Origin: Semisulcospira habei
Lineage: Eukaryota > Mollusca > Gastropoda > Semisulcospiridae
DNA length: 64,000 bases
Direction of reading: 5' to 3'
NCBI GenBank assembly: GCA_036245525.1
Contig: BTPG01000002.1
Location: 162,103,376-162,167,375, forward strand
Numbering within the stretch: the first letter of the stretch is position 1; each line of letters opens with the position of its first letter. The notes under the pieces are model-generated. The model saw only the letters and a list, made by a program, of their open reading frames with translations, had not been told where the DNA came from and did no database searches. The translations under genes and the position numbers were made by a program. Of the stretch, positions 22,158-33,075 are shown piece after piece.

Positions 22158-23396
22158 TACCCCTAATCCTGTTAGACCTATTACCAATGCAGTTCTCTCT
22201 GACTCATGTGTGTCAGGGGTTGACTGTACTGGTTGTATGAATGCCGGGGCCAGGGCTGGGGCTGGGGCCAGGGCCGGGGCCGGGGCCGGGGGTGTTACCG
22301 TCTGTAATGATTTTAATGGCTGTACATGTGTTGTTGTTGCTCCTAAGTTTACAGATTGATTAAGACCGAGTTTTTGACCAACACCTGCAACAATGATTTC
22401 ATTATTATAATTTGTTATTGTACCCATTTGGAGTTGAAGGTCAGATGGTAACATGTATAACCCGATGCCAACTACAAAGTCAACTTTTGATCTGGCATAT
22501 CTGAGTACGTCTAGATAGCGTTGTATGCTTGATGGGAGATCAACTGTTGAGTTAATTGAATCTTCAAGATTTGCAAGAAACTGTTTTTGTGCTTCAAACT
22601 TACCACTTCCATTCAAAATGTTTGATTTTGTTAGTGATTGTGCACCTAGTATACACCAGACATATGTTCTGATAGACTCATTGACGCGCTCGACTCCCGC
22701 TTGAGTAAACCCGTCAGTTTTATCTAAAATAAATGTGGTCCAGGCGTTTGACTGTTTCTGCTCTATTGATCCTAACCAGACTTCAGATTTAGATGAGAAT
22801 GAAGTGTAACCAGGGTAGTAATCTTGAGGGTATTGTCTGTGACTCATAGCATAATACAATGTGCCCATGCCTTTGTGATCATCAAGTTTTTGTGAGAAGT
22901 CATACTTGGGGCTTATGTTAAACTCATTACAAATCCGTTCAAACGCTTTCATATCCATAGGGTTATTAAACCTGTTGAAACTGGATTCAGTGGGTAGTGG
23001 TGTATGCAGTTCTGACAGTATACGTCTAAGCTGGTAGTACGTGTGAAAACGAAACACAGACTTAATCAGTTTGTTTGAGTGATTCAAGTGGTCTGTAAAA
23101 GAAACACCACAGCCTGTAGTTGAACATAGTATGGCAAAGTTGAGTTGATTTTGAAACATCTGTAGTGGGCTAGAAGTCCACTTTCTTGCAGTAGAGTCAT
23201 CTGTTATTGGAGGGTTTAGGTAATGGTCAAACGGATTGGGTACTTTGACTTGGAATAAATCTTGTTCAGACACAGCAATATCAAGCTGGTTTAGTTGAAT
23301 TATTTTCTGTTCATAAGTAGGTGCAACATTGTATTTAGCATCCACATTAAATTGAAATGCATTTGTTGTGGTAATGGTTGGTGATTTAAATTCCAT
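22134..23396 (-). CDS. Polinton conserved protein with C-terminal anchor
   Basis: 420 residues, starting MEFKSPTITTTNAFQFN. A long globular part contains RRILSELHTPLPTESSFNRF and GMGTLYYAMSHRQYPQDYY. A low-complexity Pro/Ala run (PAPAPALAPAPALAPA, about 368-383) leads to a C-terminal transmembrane segment (TALVIGLTGLGVLLLYLF). The tail overlaps the convergent 20925 gene by 24 bp, and the start is 25 bp from the divergent 23422 gene. The shape suggests a tail-anchored virion protein. I have a sense that the family recurs in Polintons but cannot name it. No breaks. Confidence 0.65.
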   Translation of the reverse strand: MEFKSPTITTTNAFQFNVDAKYNVAPTYEQKIIQLNQLDIAVSEQDLFQVKVPNPFDHYLNPPITDDSTARKWTSSPLQMFQNQLNFAILCSTTGCGVSFTDHLNHSNKLIKSVFRFHTYYQLRRILSELHTPLPTESSFNRFNNPMDMKAFERICNEFNISPKYDFSQKLDDHKGMGTLYYAMSHRQYPQDYYPGYTSFSSKSEVWLGSIEQKQSNAWTTFILDKTDGFTQAGVERVNESIRTYVWCILGAQSLTKSNILNGSGKFEAQKQFLANLEDSINSTVDLPSSIQRYLDVLRYARSKVDFVVGIGLYMLPSDLQLQMGTITNYNNEIIVAGVGQKLGLNQSVNLGATTTHVQPLKSLQTVTPPAPAPALAPAPALAPAFIQPVQSTPDTHESERTALVIGLTGLGVLLLYLFH

Positions 23397-23421
23397 CCTT
23401 CTTTTTTATGAGATAATAAAA

Positions 23422-24126
23422 ATGTTTATTTCCTTAACAAATCTTGACACAAGCAAACAAGTGTGGTTAACTAATGGGATTGATAATCGTGATGGTAGCA
23501 AGGCTGTAGCTATCCATGAAATGTTCTACACATTAAAATGGTTTAATGTTACAAATGATACAGATTATAAAGTAGTTTTTTATGATATGACTGAAACTTT
23601 ACCAGCTGGGTATTATGACTTTTGTACTATAGCTGAATGGTTTCAAAGTAATTTTAAAATTAAAGCAACTTTAAATCCAGCTAACCTACTTGTTACATTA
23701 GAATTTCCAAAAGATAGTCATTTTTCTTTATCAAATGCTCTTGTAACTTTACTTGGTTTTAATTGCACATTTATACTTTCAGATGATGAAGATTGGAAAC
23801 TGACACATTTAAAACTATTTGCACCCAAAAAACAAAAAATAACTGGCAGATGCCCTGTTTATTTGGCAGTACACACAGTATTTAATGTTTATTTGAAAGA
23901 ACTAAACACGACTGAAAATGTACACAATGGAAAGCCTTCAACTTTGTTGAGATGTGTGCCAGCTGGAACTGCTCCTTATTGTGAAAGTGTGGTTGTTAGA
24001 TTTCCTAATTTGCAGTTTAAGAAATTAGGTTCTAGTTTCTTTGAGTCACTGAGTATATCTGTAACTAATCAGGATGACAAACCAGTTGTTATGCATGATT
24101 TTAGTGTTGTGTTGGAAATTAAATAA
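23422..24126 (+). CDS. Polinton candidate minor capsid (penton-like) protein
   Basis: 234 residues from the ATG at 23422, after GATAATAAAA. Beta-rich throughout, ending LSISVTNQDDKPVVMHDFSV, a pattern like the closing strands of a single jelly roll. Polintons carry one single-jelly-roll minor capsid gene near the major capsid gene, and this is the best candidate by size and position. The evidence is pattern-level only; the alternative is another beta-rich accessory protein. The frame is intact, and the next gene follows after 21 bp. Confidence 0.5.
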   Translation: MFISLTNLDTSKQVWLTNGIDNRDGSKAVAIHEMFYTLKWFNVTNDTDYKVVFYDMTETLPAGYYDFCTIAEWFQSNFKIKATLNPANLLVTLEFPKDSHFSLSNALVTLLGFNCTFILSDDEDWKLTHLKLFAPKKQKITGRCPVYLAVHTVFNVYLKELNTTENVHNGKPSTLLRCVPAGTAPYCESVVVRFPNLQFKKLGSSFFESLSISVTNQDDKPVVMHDFSVVLEIK

Positions 24127-24147
24127 TTTTATTTTTGTTTATAAAAA

Positions 24148-25012
24148 ATGAGTGGTGGTCCAAAGCCGAGAATCATACCAGTTGCATGTCCAGTAACAGA
24201 GTTGAAAGATTTGGCAGACGTACAGGATTTTGAGAAGGAAGGAGATGTTGGAGAAATATATGGTTTTGAACTTGATTCAAATGGCATGTACAAGAGGAAA
24301 GTAATTGTTGACATGAAAGACGGTGAAAGACAGATTCCTAAACTTGGCCAGCTTCGTGATGTTACTGTACCTACTCCACCTGTAAATAATGTGCCCTACA
24401 ACTTAATACATGTAGGTAGTAAGTGGGTGGTTTCACCTGTGCCTGTTCCACCACCCACAATTGACTGGGACATAAAGTTGGAATTTATTAGTCCTTATGT
24501 ATACACTGATGACGAAGGTGCCTTAGTGTTTAGGAAGGTTGTTAATTCTGGGCCGCTTATTGTAAGCCTTTGCTTCAGATGACAATAGCAGAGAAAAACT
24601 GAAAGTTGAAAATTATGAGAGACGGAGATATCTTCTTACACATAGGAAGGGTAGGTCTGATGCGAAGGTCGTGTTTGCACCAATAAACTTTCCCATCGCA
24701 AGAGAAGCGACAATAGTATTTGAAATTATCATGAGATCAGTAACTACTGCTAAAGAGGCTCAAATTGCACAAGGAATTAAACTTACATGGAATGACACAG
24801 TGGCAGAGTCATCAAAGGTCTTTATTGCTATTACAAAAAATAATGATGTTATTAATGTTTCGAGCAGTGTTCCAGCTGTCAAGGTGGTGGTCGACAAAAC
24901 AACTTTTGTTCGTCTAACTTACATAAACCTTGAACACATTGATCTTGTTGCATTTTATTATGCCAGCAAATTGTATACTTTTGAAGAGTTGCAAAATGTA
25001 ATTGCTGATTAA
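24148..25012 (+). pseudogene. Polinton accessory gene with frameshift
   Basis: Starts at 24148 (TTATAAAAAATG) and encodes a Pro- and Val-rich protein (MSGGPKPRIIPVACPVTELK, later VPVPPPTIDWDIKLEF). The first frame closes at 24582, but coding-like sequence continues in the next frame from about 24565 (SDDNSREKLKVENYERRRY) to the TAA at 25010-25012. One indel near 24560-24585 explains this. The intact gene would be about 285 codons. The second half is beta-rich (VPAVKVVVDKTTFVRLTYI). Function not recognised. Confidence 0.6.
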
Positions 25013-25046
25013 ATAAAAAAAAAAAAAATATTTGTGAATAAAAAAA

Positions 25047-26127
25047 ATGGTAAACTTCTATCCGCAACTACCGACGCTTGAGCCGACTGAAACAAATGTG
25101 ACGACTAAAACAACGCTTGCGCCTGATCCACATATGTCAATTGCTTCAGATAAAACATTACAGGCAGATGCATTCAGATTAAATAATATTACAGAAGCTT
25201 TGAAATATTTGGAAAGTGAAGAGGCTAAGTACTCACGGTGCAAAAGGAGGTATAAGTCGGTATTTAATTCTGTTCAAAACACTTCTATGGCTATTGGTGC
25301 AGTTTCAGCTTCATGTTCTGTAGGGGGTATTGTTCTGTTTGCCACGGGAATTGGAAGTTTGGCTGGAATAGCAATTGAGGGTGTTAGCGTTGCTACATGC
25401 CTAGCATGCTTTGGTTTGGAGGCCTTGAACAAGACCCCCACCCGGGTCTGCCCTGGGGGACTTGGGTGGGGTTAGGTACTTTTTAGTTCCCAGGGTCACC
25501 CTGGTCAGCCCCACAGGGTGAGTTTTCCTCTCTATTCTGGGGCATGTGTTTCTGTCTACCCGAGATCCATTCACCTGTATTTGCCTTTTTAAAACTCTCC
25601 CTACTGTCTGCACTGCCTGTAGCTCTTGATATTGGATGTGTGTTGTTAAATGGTCTTAGCTTTATTTAGGCCCCATGTTTTAGGTTTATTTAACGTATTT
25701 GACCGGCTGGCGACATACATTCAATGTTCTGTTTAGTTTTTTTTTTTTTCACAAGCAGTGCAGGCACGTCCTGAGAAAGCCTTGTTGCTGTCGGGACATT
25801 AAGCCATGTACAATCAATCAATCAATCTTGAACAAGAGGTTTCACACAAAATTACAGAAACATGAAGCATTGAGTACGCTTGCTGGTGAAAAGCTGAGCA
25901 GTATGAAACTTATTATCAGTAAGGCATTGAATGATAATTTTATTGATGACGAAGAATTTAAGAGAGTCCAGGATGATTTAAATAATTACAAGAAACAGAA
26001 ATCTGAAATACAAAATAAAATGCGTAGTCAATCTCCTGTAAATGTTGAAGAGCTAAAAGCCAGTTTTTTAGAGATGGGAAAACAGATCGGTGTTCAGGAA
26101 ACCACAGAAAAACTACACAATTTTTAA
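25047..26127 (+). pseudogene. Polinton accessory gene split by SINE-like repeat
   Basis: Starts at 25047 (GAATAAAAAAATGG). The first part has a charged region, then a hydrophobic hairpin (VGGIVLFATGIGSLAGIAIEG, about residues 90-110). It is interrupted at 25434 by the S3 repeat and resumes at 25827. The remaining part is helical and charged (LSTLAGEKLSSMKLIISKAL, then DDEEFKRVQDDLNNYKKQKS), a pattern I know from a conserved Polinton protein in bivalves and fish. The insertion plus duplication adds 403 bp, which also changes frame. Function unknown; a membrane-associated virion protein is inference. Confidence 0.75.
25435..25826 (+). repeat. SINE-like repeat copy S3
   Basis: Full-length copy of the S1 family with the 11-bp target duplication CTTGAACAAGA (25424-25434 and 25827-25837), inside the 25047 gene. 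Confidence 0.93.
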
Positions 26128-26137
26128 ACAAATAAAA

Positions 26138-26257
26138 ATCAGATTTGGTAATCAATCAATATTTTTGTCATATGCTTCACAGAGAGATGACACGTCATTT
26201 ACACCACTTGTGCCTGATTGTTTAACCCCATCTGCACCACCGCCAGAGTACTACTGA
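26138..26257 (+). other. Short open frame lacking ATG, PPxY-like end
   Basis: Immediately after the last Polinton gene the start motif AATAAAAATC appears, differing from the usual AATAAAAATG by one base. It opens a 39-codon frame that ends PPPEYY before TGA, containing a PPxY-type motif. It may be a tiny late gene whose start codon mutated, or chance. It is too short for composition to help. Confidence 0.3.
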
Positions 26258-26504
26258 GAAAAAAAAGTTTTTTTATTGTCCTTGTATCTTGACAAATCTG
26301 TCTCAGTATATTGGGACTTGAGTCAAGTTGTTGTAAGAACTTAGGGTAAGTACTTGTAAGAACTTAGGGTAAGTAATTAATAAGTTCTTATGACAACACA
26401 CTTAAAGGTTACCTCTGCAGGTTCCTAAAAGTTAGTTGTAACTTGTTAATAAGTATTAAGTTTCACTTGGCATCACTTGATCAGGTTCATGATTAGGTTT
26501 TTAT
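26258..26504. other. Polinton right subterminal region
   Basis: Non-coding. A 22-bp block (TTGTAAGAACTTAGGGTAAG plus TA) is present twice in tandem at about 26330-26372. No gene is seen. Confidence 0.5.
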
Positions 26505-26727
26505 AGAGACAATAGTTATAGAGAAAGATAATAGGAGACCCGTAAGATAATCAGATCAATAAGGCCGCATCCGTCATGCTCGTCACTTTTTAAAAATCAA
26601 AGGGTTGATTTAGAATTAACGGGGGTAAAATTGGGGTCAAAATTTTGATATTAAAAATGGCGTAAATTAATGATGGATGCGGCTCTATTGAATTCATTGT
26701 CTTACGGGTCTCCTATTATCTTTCTCT
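26505..26727 (-). repeat. Right Polinton terminal inverted repeat, palindromic
   Basis: Inverted match of 9513-9738 at its inner end and in parts of the loop. It is itself a hairpin: about 26520-26572 returns inverted at 26675-26727 (AGAAAGATAATAGGAGACCC, and later GGCCGCATCC against GGATGCGGCT). The outer arms differ from the left end (GGAGACCCGTAAG here, ACTAAGAGAGTAC there), so each end keeps self-complementarity while the two ends have diverged. Confidence 0.85.
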
Positions 26728-26733
26728 TGATCA

Positions 26734-27290
26734 TAGGAAAGATCCAATATTCATTTAAGTTATTTTGGATAAGAATTATGTACCTTTTTAGTAGGATTCA
26801 TTTTCTTTTGTATGGAGAATTGCGATCGATTTTTGTTGTGACGCGTATTTTCATTACATTGTTATAAAGTTTAACCTACATTAGACTGGAAGGTTTGGGA
26901 AGGGTCGCGTTACATTTTCCTTTCTGATTGGTTGGGTTGTGTGAATTTGCAGGATTGTTCTGGGAATCTGTTATAGTATAAAAGAGTGAGTTAGGAAATA
27001 GAGATGCAGTGTGTCAAAAGTGATGATGCATTGTATGGAATATGCAGTGTATCAGAATTGTGGATGCATTGTATAGAGACAGTGTACCAAAGTGTGGATG
27101 CATTTGTGGACGCATTGTGCTGAGAGTGCATCGTGAGAATAAAATATTGTTGGAACTATTACTCCAGTGTGATCTACAACCTTGTGCCACATGTGACGAG
27201 TTGCAGCTGAGTGAAGTTTCTTTACAAGAACCCTACGTGAGTGCATCTGGTGTGATTGTATCATACTACGACTGTGACTACCACATAACA
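26734..27290 (+). repeat. 3' LTR of gypsy, part 2
   Basis: Resumes after the second TGATCA with TAGGAAAGATC, matching the 5' LTR from about 2241, and ends CCACATAACA followed by the target repeat CAAAG. It contains the AGTATAAAAGAG TATA candidate (about 26975) and GAATAAAAT. Relative to the 5' LTR it lacks about 130 bp. Confidence 0.92.
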
Positions 27291-27295
27291 CAAAG

Positions 27296-27523
27296 TATCT
27301 AGTAAAAGTAACAAAAAGTAAAGACTCAAATGCGGATAAACCGTTTTTTATGAAACGGACATTTTCTTGTCAAACTGTAATGTAATTAAAAAATTTTTAA
27401 AACTGCTTTGGGAGAATTCATGTAAGGAAAATATCCTAAAGTTTCAAGCTTGTTTTTGTTCACAAATGCGGGCTCTAGTCTTTGTCACACACACTCGCAT
27501 GCAGCACGCACGCACGCACGCGC

Positions 27524-27560
<37 letters not shown>

Positions 27561-27865
27561 TACATACGGCGTTTGGCGCCAAATGTACATTCTTTAGCAA
27601 GGTTTGCATACCTAGATGTGACGTCATTTTTATCTTGCTATTTCTTTGCCAGGATTTGGGGTCTGCCTTCCCAGCACATTGTGTGCATTCTCCGTAATGC
27701 GCTCCGACTTGCCCCATTTCAAAGTCTACAGTATTCTCTATACGGTAGACCAAAATAGCTTGGCGCCTTGAGGCATAGTCGATCAGTCCCCTTCACTATA
27801 AATATAATGAAGTGATGTGAATTTTATTCCCACCCTTGGATATTTAAAACTTAGGGCTGAATGTG
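27296..27865. repeat. RSPRY1 intron with microsatellite-bearing repeat
   Basis: Positions about 27420-27762 are a dispersed repeat with a CA/CGCA microsatellite (27500-27555) in the middle. An inverted relative is at 33700-33880 (with 33881-34030 as microsatellite), and a third partial copy at about 55990-56060 shares GACTAGAGCCCG and ACAAGCTTGAAA. No coding sequence. Confidence 0.7.
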
Positions 27866-28076
27866 TTAACTCCTTACGCCCTGAGGACAAAATTATCAAA
27901 TTTTTGTAGGTATCCTCTGAGGTCTGTATCACAGTTCTGGCGACAGATCGACCATGATATTTCAAGGTTGGTGTCAGAAAACCTTGGCGCCTCAAGGCAC
28001 CAGGCTATTCTGACACCAACCTTGAAATATCTTGGTCGATCCACTTCCTGCCATAGTCTTTCAGGGCTTTATAATG
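27866..28076 (+). repeat. Palindromic TTAA element, copy H1
   Basis: Left end TTAACTCCTTACGCCCTGAG; palindromic core 27946-28041 (GATCGACCATGATATTTCAA against its inverted copy) centred on GGCGCC. The right TTAA is not clear. Confidence 0.8.
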
Positions 28077-28527
28077 ACAATAATAAATAAAACTTACTAT
28101 AGTTCCCAACCTCAAAAGAGCTTCTAGCACTTTACAAGTGACTAACTTCATAACATAACATTGAACTAAAATGAGCAAAGTTGCGGCAAAAACAAAACAA
28201 TGTTTCAAGGACACCAATTTTCCATTACACACATCCACAGTTCAGGTCAGCAGAACATTGCCAGTAAACAGCAAATCCCTAACAGCATGAAAATATTTAA
28301 GTTTTAAGGAATTGAAGGATTCTGATGAAGTGGAAAATAGAATTTCTCAGGGGAGATTGTTCCAAAGGTGCTGTCTTTAATAATAAAAACATCATTGGCC
28401 ATACGTTTCAGTGTTTGCAGATGTAGTGCAGAGAATGTGTGTATCTGAGGAAGACCGTAGCTGTCTAGAGGGTGTGCAGATGTGTAGGAGATCAGAATGA
28501 TAGACAGGGCCAGAGTCAACAACTGTA
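28077..28527. other. Intron, nothing recognised
   Basis: AT-rich intron sequence with only short chance frames. Confidence 0.5.
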
Positions 28528-28619
28528 TTAACCCTATGGTTGTCTATAGCAGTTTTTATTGTGATGATTCCTGCAGGAATCATTGTGACAAAAACCGCTA
28601 CCGACAGCCAAAGGGTCAA
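28528..28619 (+). repeat. Short palindromic TTAA element, family 2, copy 1
   Basis: 92 bp from TTAACCC to GGGTCAA with the perfect centre GATTCCTGCAGGAATC and long imperfect arms. It is followed by three tandem copies of a unit with GATCTGAATGTGTT and AAGTGGTGGGGTA (to about 28715). Confidence 0.8.
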
Positions 28620-28715
28620 CAAGTGATGGAGTATAGATCTGAATGTGTTAGCAAGTGGTGGGGTATAGATCTGAATGTGTTCACAAGTGGTAGGGTATGG
28701 CTCTGAATGTGTTAA

Positions 28716-29098
28716 AGTGATCTGCTGTTGGGTGGTGGGAAAATTTGCCTATACAATGGGTTATCAATGTTGTCTCATCTAAGACTTTTATACCCTTCTT
28801 TTCACAATCCATGTTAGTAGACACACACACCAAAGGATTTTCACTGCCATTTGAGCATAATGGAAGAACATCTTCAGTGTACAAAGAAGAAGGAGGATAA
28901 AAGTCTTTCGCTTTATGACATTCAGGCTTCATAATTTAATTTATCTCATTTGTCCATGATTATTGTAAGACATACTAAGAAAATGTATAAGGGAGATAAT
29001 TCAAACTATTAACCCTAATGCCAGGAGTAGGTCGTTTTAACAAATGGTGAGATATAGCATTGAATGTGAGTTAGTGGTGGGGTGTATGTCTGAATGTA
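28716..29098. repeat. Dispersed repeat related to 61250-61560
   Basis: Positions 28725-29010 align loosely with 61265-61560, sharing GTAG(A/G)CACACA..CCAAAGG and ATTCAG(G/A)C(T/A)TCATAATTTAA. No gene. Confidence 0.5.
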
Positions 29099-29189
29099 TT
29101 AACCCTTTTTGTGGTGGTAGTGGTTTTGTCTCAGTGATTCCTACAGGAATCATTGTAAAAAAAACTGCAACTGACATGCAAAGGGTTAA
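29099..29189 (+). repeat. Short palindromic TTAA element, family 2, copy 2
   Basis: 91 bp with perfect ends TTAACCC and GGGTTAA and the centre GATTCCTACAGGAATC. It is again followed by the GTGGTGGGGT..GGTCTGAATGTGTT unit, as in copy 1. Confidence 0.85.
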
Positions 29190-29542
29190 TGAATGGTGGG
29201 GTTTAGGTCTGAATGTGTTATCGAGTGGTGGGGTATAGATCACCCATGATTGGTGATGGGTAGTGCATGATCCGATTTATGCTTCCCAAGTTCTGATGGA
29301 CTGACCCTGTCATTCACAATCCATATCATGTTTCTTTGTCAGGCTTGCTGGAATCAGTCATGTCCCATTGCTTTCACACAGCTACACTGTATGTGACAGC
29401 CCATGGTTGTTAACACTGTACACTCATATATAATTTGTGTCTTTATCCAAATTCATTGTAATGGTCTCATACCGTTTTGTACTCCTCTTTCAAATGTTTG
29501 ACTGCTGTTGATCATACCACCGAGCGGTATCATTAGTAGCAG
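29190..29542. other. Intron, nothing recognised
   Basis: No supported feature apart from short tandem units at its start. Confidence 0.5.
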
Positions 29543-29756
29543 TTAACTCCTTACGCCCTGATGACTAAATTATCAAACTTTTGTAGATATCCTCTGAGGT
29601 CTATATCACAGTTCTGGAGACAGATCGACCATGATATTTCAAGGTTGGTGTCAGAATAACTTGGTGACTAAACGCGCCAAGCTATTCTGACACCAACTTT
29701 GAAATATCATGGTTGATTCACATCCTGTCATAATCTTTCAGGGATTTATGGGTTAA
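29543..29756 (+). repeat. Palindromic TTAA element, copy H2
   Basis: 214 bp from TTAACTCC to GGGTTAA; core 29623-29718. Closely similar to H1 in core and left flank. Confidence 0.85.
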
Positions 29757-29881
29757 GAGGTTAAATAAATCTGCACATGTACAAGTGTTTATAACACTGT
29801 CACATGGTCAGTTCATTGTGTACATCTCCTGTCATGAATTGTTTGGAGAACTTTGTGTGTATGTTTACAACTGACTTGTGA

Positions 29882-30938
<1,057 letters not shown>

Positions 30939-31097
30939 TTAACCTATTTAGCCCCGACGCTTTACAGCAGAAGATGAATTGACCATGAAAATTCAAGGGT
31001 AGTGCCAGATTAGCTTGGCGCCATCAGGCGCCAAGCTAATCTAGCACTACCCTTGAATTATGGTCAATTCATCTCCTGCAACTGGTACCTAGCCGTT
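30939..31097 (+). repeat. Palindromic TTAA element, copy H4
   Basis: Left end TTAACCTATTTAGCCCCGAC; palindromic core 30973-31073 from AGATGAATTGACC to its inverted copy, centre GGCGCCATCAGGCGCC. The right end is degenerate. Confidence 0.85.
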
Positions 31098-31339
31098 ACG
31101 TGACACATCAAAAATCCCTAACACATTTTGAAACTTTTTTGTGCTCGGTTTGTGCTAAAACATTGTACTGACACCCCTTCACTATCCACCTTAAAAATGC
31201 ACCTCGCACCCACACATGCATCTTTCTCACTGAAGTAAAGACGTTTTAGCATTATAAAAGTCACTATAAAGTTCTGTTCTAATGTTCCCTACTAGTAACA
31301 GTGTGAACAAGAGGCATAGAGACTCATGCGCTCTTGCAT

Positions 31340-31950
31340 CTGAGGGGGCTTATGAGGATCTATGTCTGGCAGACTGAATGTTGCCGGAGTGGCTTTAGTG
31401 ATATCGGTCTGGTTCACTATGGCTCTACCATGTCCTTTCAAGTCTGTCCAACTTCTGCTACCTTATTCCACACCTCTGCTTTGGAGATGATCGATTGTGT
31501 GGTGTCCTTAGCTCTGTTCCTGGAAATGTTTTCTCAGGTTTTCACCACATCTGATCTGCTCATGCGCAGTCTCTGTGTGATTTTCTGCCTTGCTAGTGAG
31601 GTTGTCTGCTCGATTGTTACCCTGGACTCTAGCATGTCCTTGGCAATAGTTCACAGAAGTCTTCAAAGTTGTGTGTTGGCCATTACCTAGTGCCAGTCTT
31701 GGCTTCCCAATCCTGTTTTTATTTTATGCAGCAGGCATTTTGAGTCTGTGAGAATGAGAGTATGACTGATTTGGCAGCCATCCAGCGTAACAATCCATTT
31801 CAGAGTGTGAGTCACTGCCTCCCCTTCTGTTGTTATTATTAGGTCTTTGCTGTGTAGGCTGCGCTGTCTTTGTGTTTGGTGCTGCCTTTGCATTTGACTG
31901 TGAAGCCTCAACCTGAACCTGTCTGTGACTGAGCCATCTGTGTACATTAA
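31340..31950 (-). pseudogene. LINE RNase H relic
   Basis: The minus strand contains MYTDGSVTDRFR (first catalytic Asp of RNase H, near 31940), LTDSKCLLHKI (third, near 31730) and, in another frame, YCQGHARVQGNNRADN (GH..N..AD motif, near 31650-31600). This order is that of the RNase H domain of some LINEs (I or Ingi/R1-like) or a related element. Frame shifts and loss of flanking RT make it a fragment. Confidence 0.7.
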
Positions 31951-32274
31951 TCTTGAGGCTTGCTGTTCCCTGATTTCTGCCTTTGTCTTGCTGTGCGGCC
32001 ATTTTCAAAAGTGTCTTCCAAAATATGCTTTCAGGGATGACGGTTTGGTACAGATGTCGGAACTGTGCTGGAATTTGTTGTGCGTGTGCAAAAAAGAAAA
32101 CAACACACACACAAAAGAGAAAAGTGAAAGTATTTTGCATGAGACATGTTGCATGAGACATGCTGGACATTAAACCCCAGTTTACAAAAAGAGTAGAAAA
32201 TCATTTCAAAATAAATAACAAAATTTGAACAGGGAATTGATACATGAAAGTTCGTTCAATGCAAATGCATGACT
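31951..32274. other. Nothing recognised
   Basis: No supported gene or repeat. Confidence 0.4.
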
Positions 32275-32870
32275 TATCTGATACAACAGGCCATTTATCA
32301 AGATATAGGTTGTTTGACATCAGAGCACACCATTTTTTTTGCAAATATCTCTGCAAAGAAACACTTTTCTATACCAATCTTAGAACAAATATCATTCAGT
32401 GACGCTTGACCTAATATGATTTACTTTTAAGAAACTCTAACAATGTGTCATTTTTGCTGTACAGTCGTAAACATTCAGGATTTTTTTCATGAAATGACTG
32501 ATTTTACATCCCTAAAATAATGTACCCGAGCTATATTAAGCTCATTAGAAGAAAGACCCATTTTCACGTGAATTGGCCAAGTTTTCAAACCTGAAACAGC
32601 GCAGACATACATGAAGTCTTCATGCTTAACGTATTGAAATGTACCAGGGCTCTATTTAGGGTATTGAAAATGCTTGTTTTTGTCTTTTCACCACATTTTT
32701 ACAACTGTAAATAAAAATCGACAAATCATAGGCGTGTAGTAAAAATAGCCCATTAGGCCAGTTGGCTTTAAATGATATTTGTTCGTAAAGTGGTACAGAA
32801 AAGTGTTTCTGTGTGGAGATATTTGGGAAAAACGTGCGCTCAGAAGTTAAACGGCCTATACACCCAATAA
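32275..32870. repeat. Foldback with about 110-130-bp diverged arms
   Basis: Sequence at 32275-32405 (AGAAACACTTTTCTATACCA, AACAAATATCATT) returns inverted at about 32755-32870 (AATGATATTTGTTC, AGAAAAGTGTTTCT), with about 350 bp between. It looks like an old foldback or MITE. Confidence 0.6.
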
Positions 32871-33075
32871 TAAGGACAACAATAAGAGCAGGCAAGAAGG
32901 AGGATTTGAAAAGAAACAAACAGGTGAATGGGCTGAAGGGAGATGGATATAAGAATGATAGAAACAAGGAATAAATCCCACATCTGGGGCGGACCAGGGT
33001 GACTCTGGTAACTGATAACTGAAATTTAGTTAACCCCACCCAAAGACCTGGATCAGGTGGTTAAGGGATGGGGGT
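32860..33075 (-). repeat. Ancient SINE-like copy, minus strand
   Basis: The reverse complement reads GGTGGGGTTAACTAAATTTC, GTCACCCTGGTC and CCCATTCACCTGTTTG, an old diverged 5' part of the S1 family. The open frame across it is the repeat. Confidence 0.65.

Larger units (their letters stand above)
9513..26727. mobile_element. Polinton/Maverick element, 17.2 kb
   Basis: A self-synthesising DNA transposon or endogenous virus-like element. It is bounded by the 6-bp direct repeat TGATCA (9507-9512 and 26728-26733), the usual Polinton duplication size, and splits a gypsy LTR whose two parts rejoin cleanly. Terminal inverted repeats are about 225 bp. Signature genes are all present: family B DNA polymerase (+, 12447-16339), retroviral-type integrase (-, 16295-17284), packaging ATPase (-, 18967-19578) and double-jelly-roll major capsid protein (-, 19598-20884), with several conserved accessory genes. 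No cysteine protease gene was found. Polymerase, integrase and three small genes are broken and three SINE-like repeats have inserted, so this copy cannot move by itself. Confidence 0.93.

Noticed and set aside
32656..33039. 127-codon minus-strand frame
   Set aside because: It covers an old SINE-like copy and one arm of a foldback.
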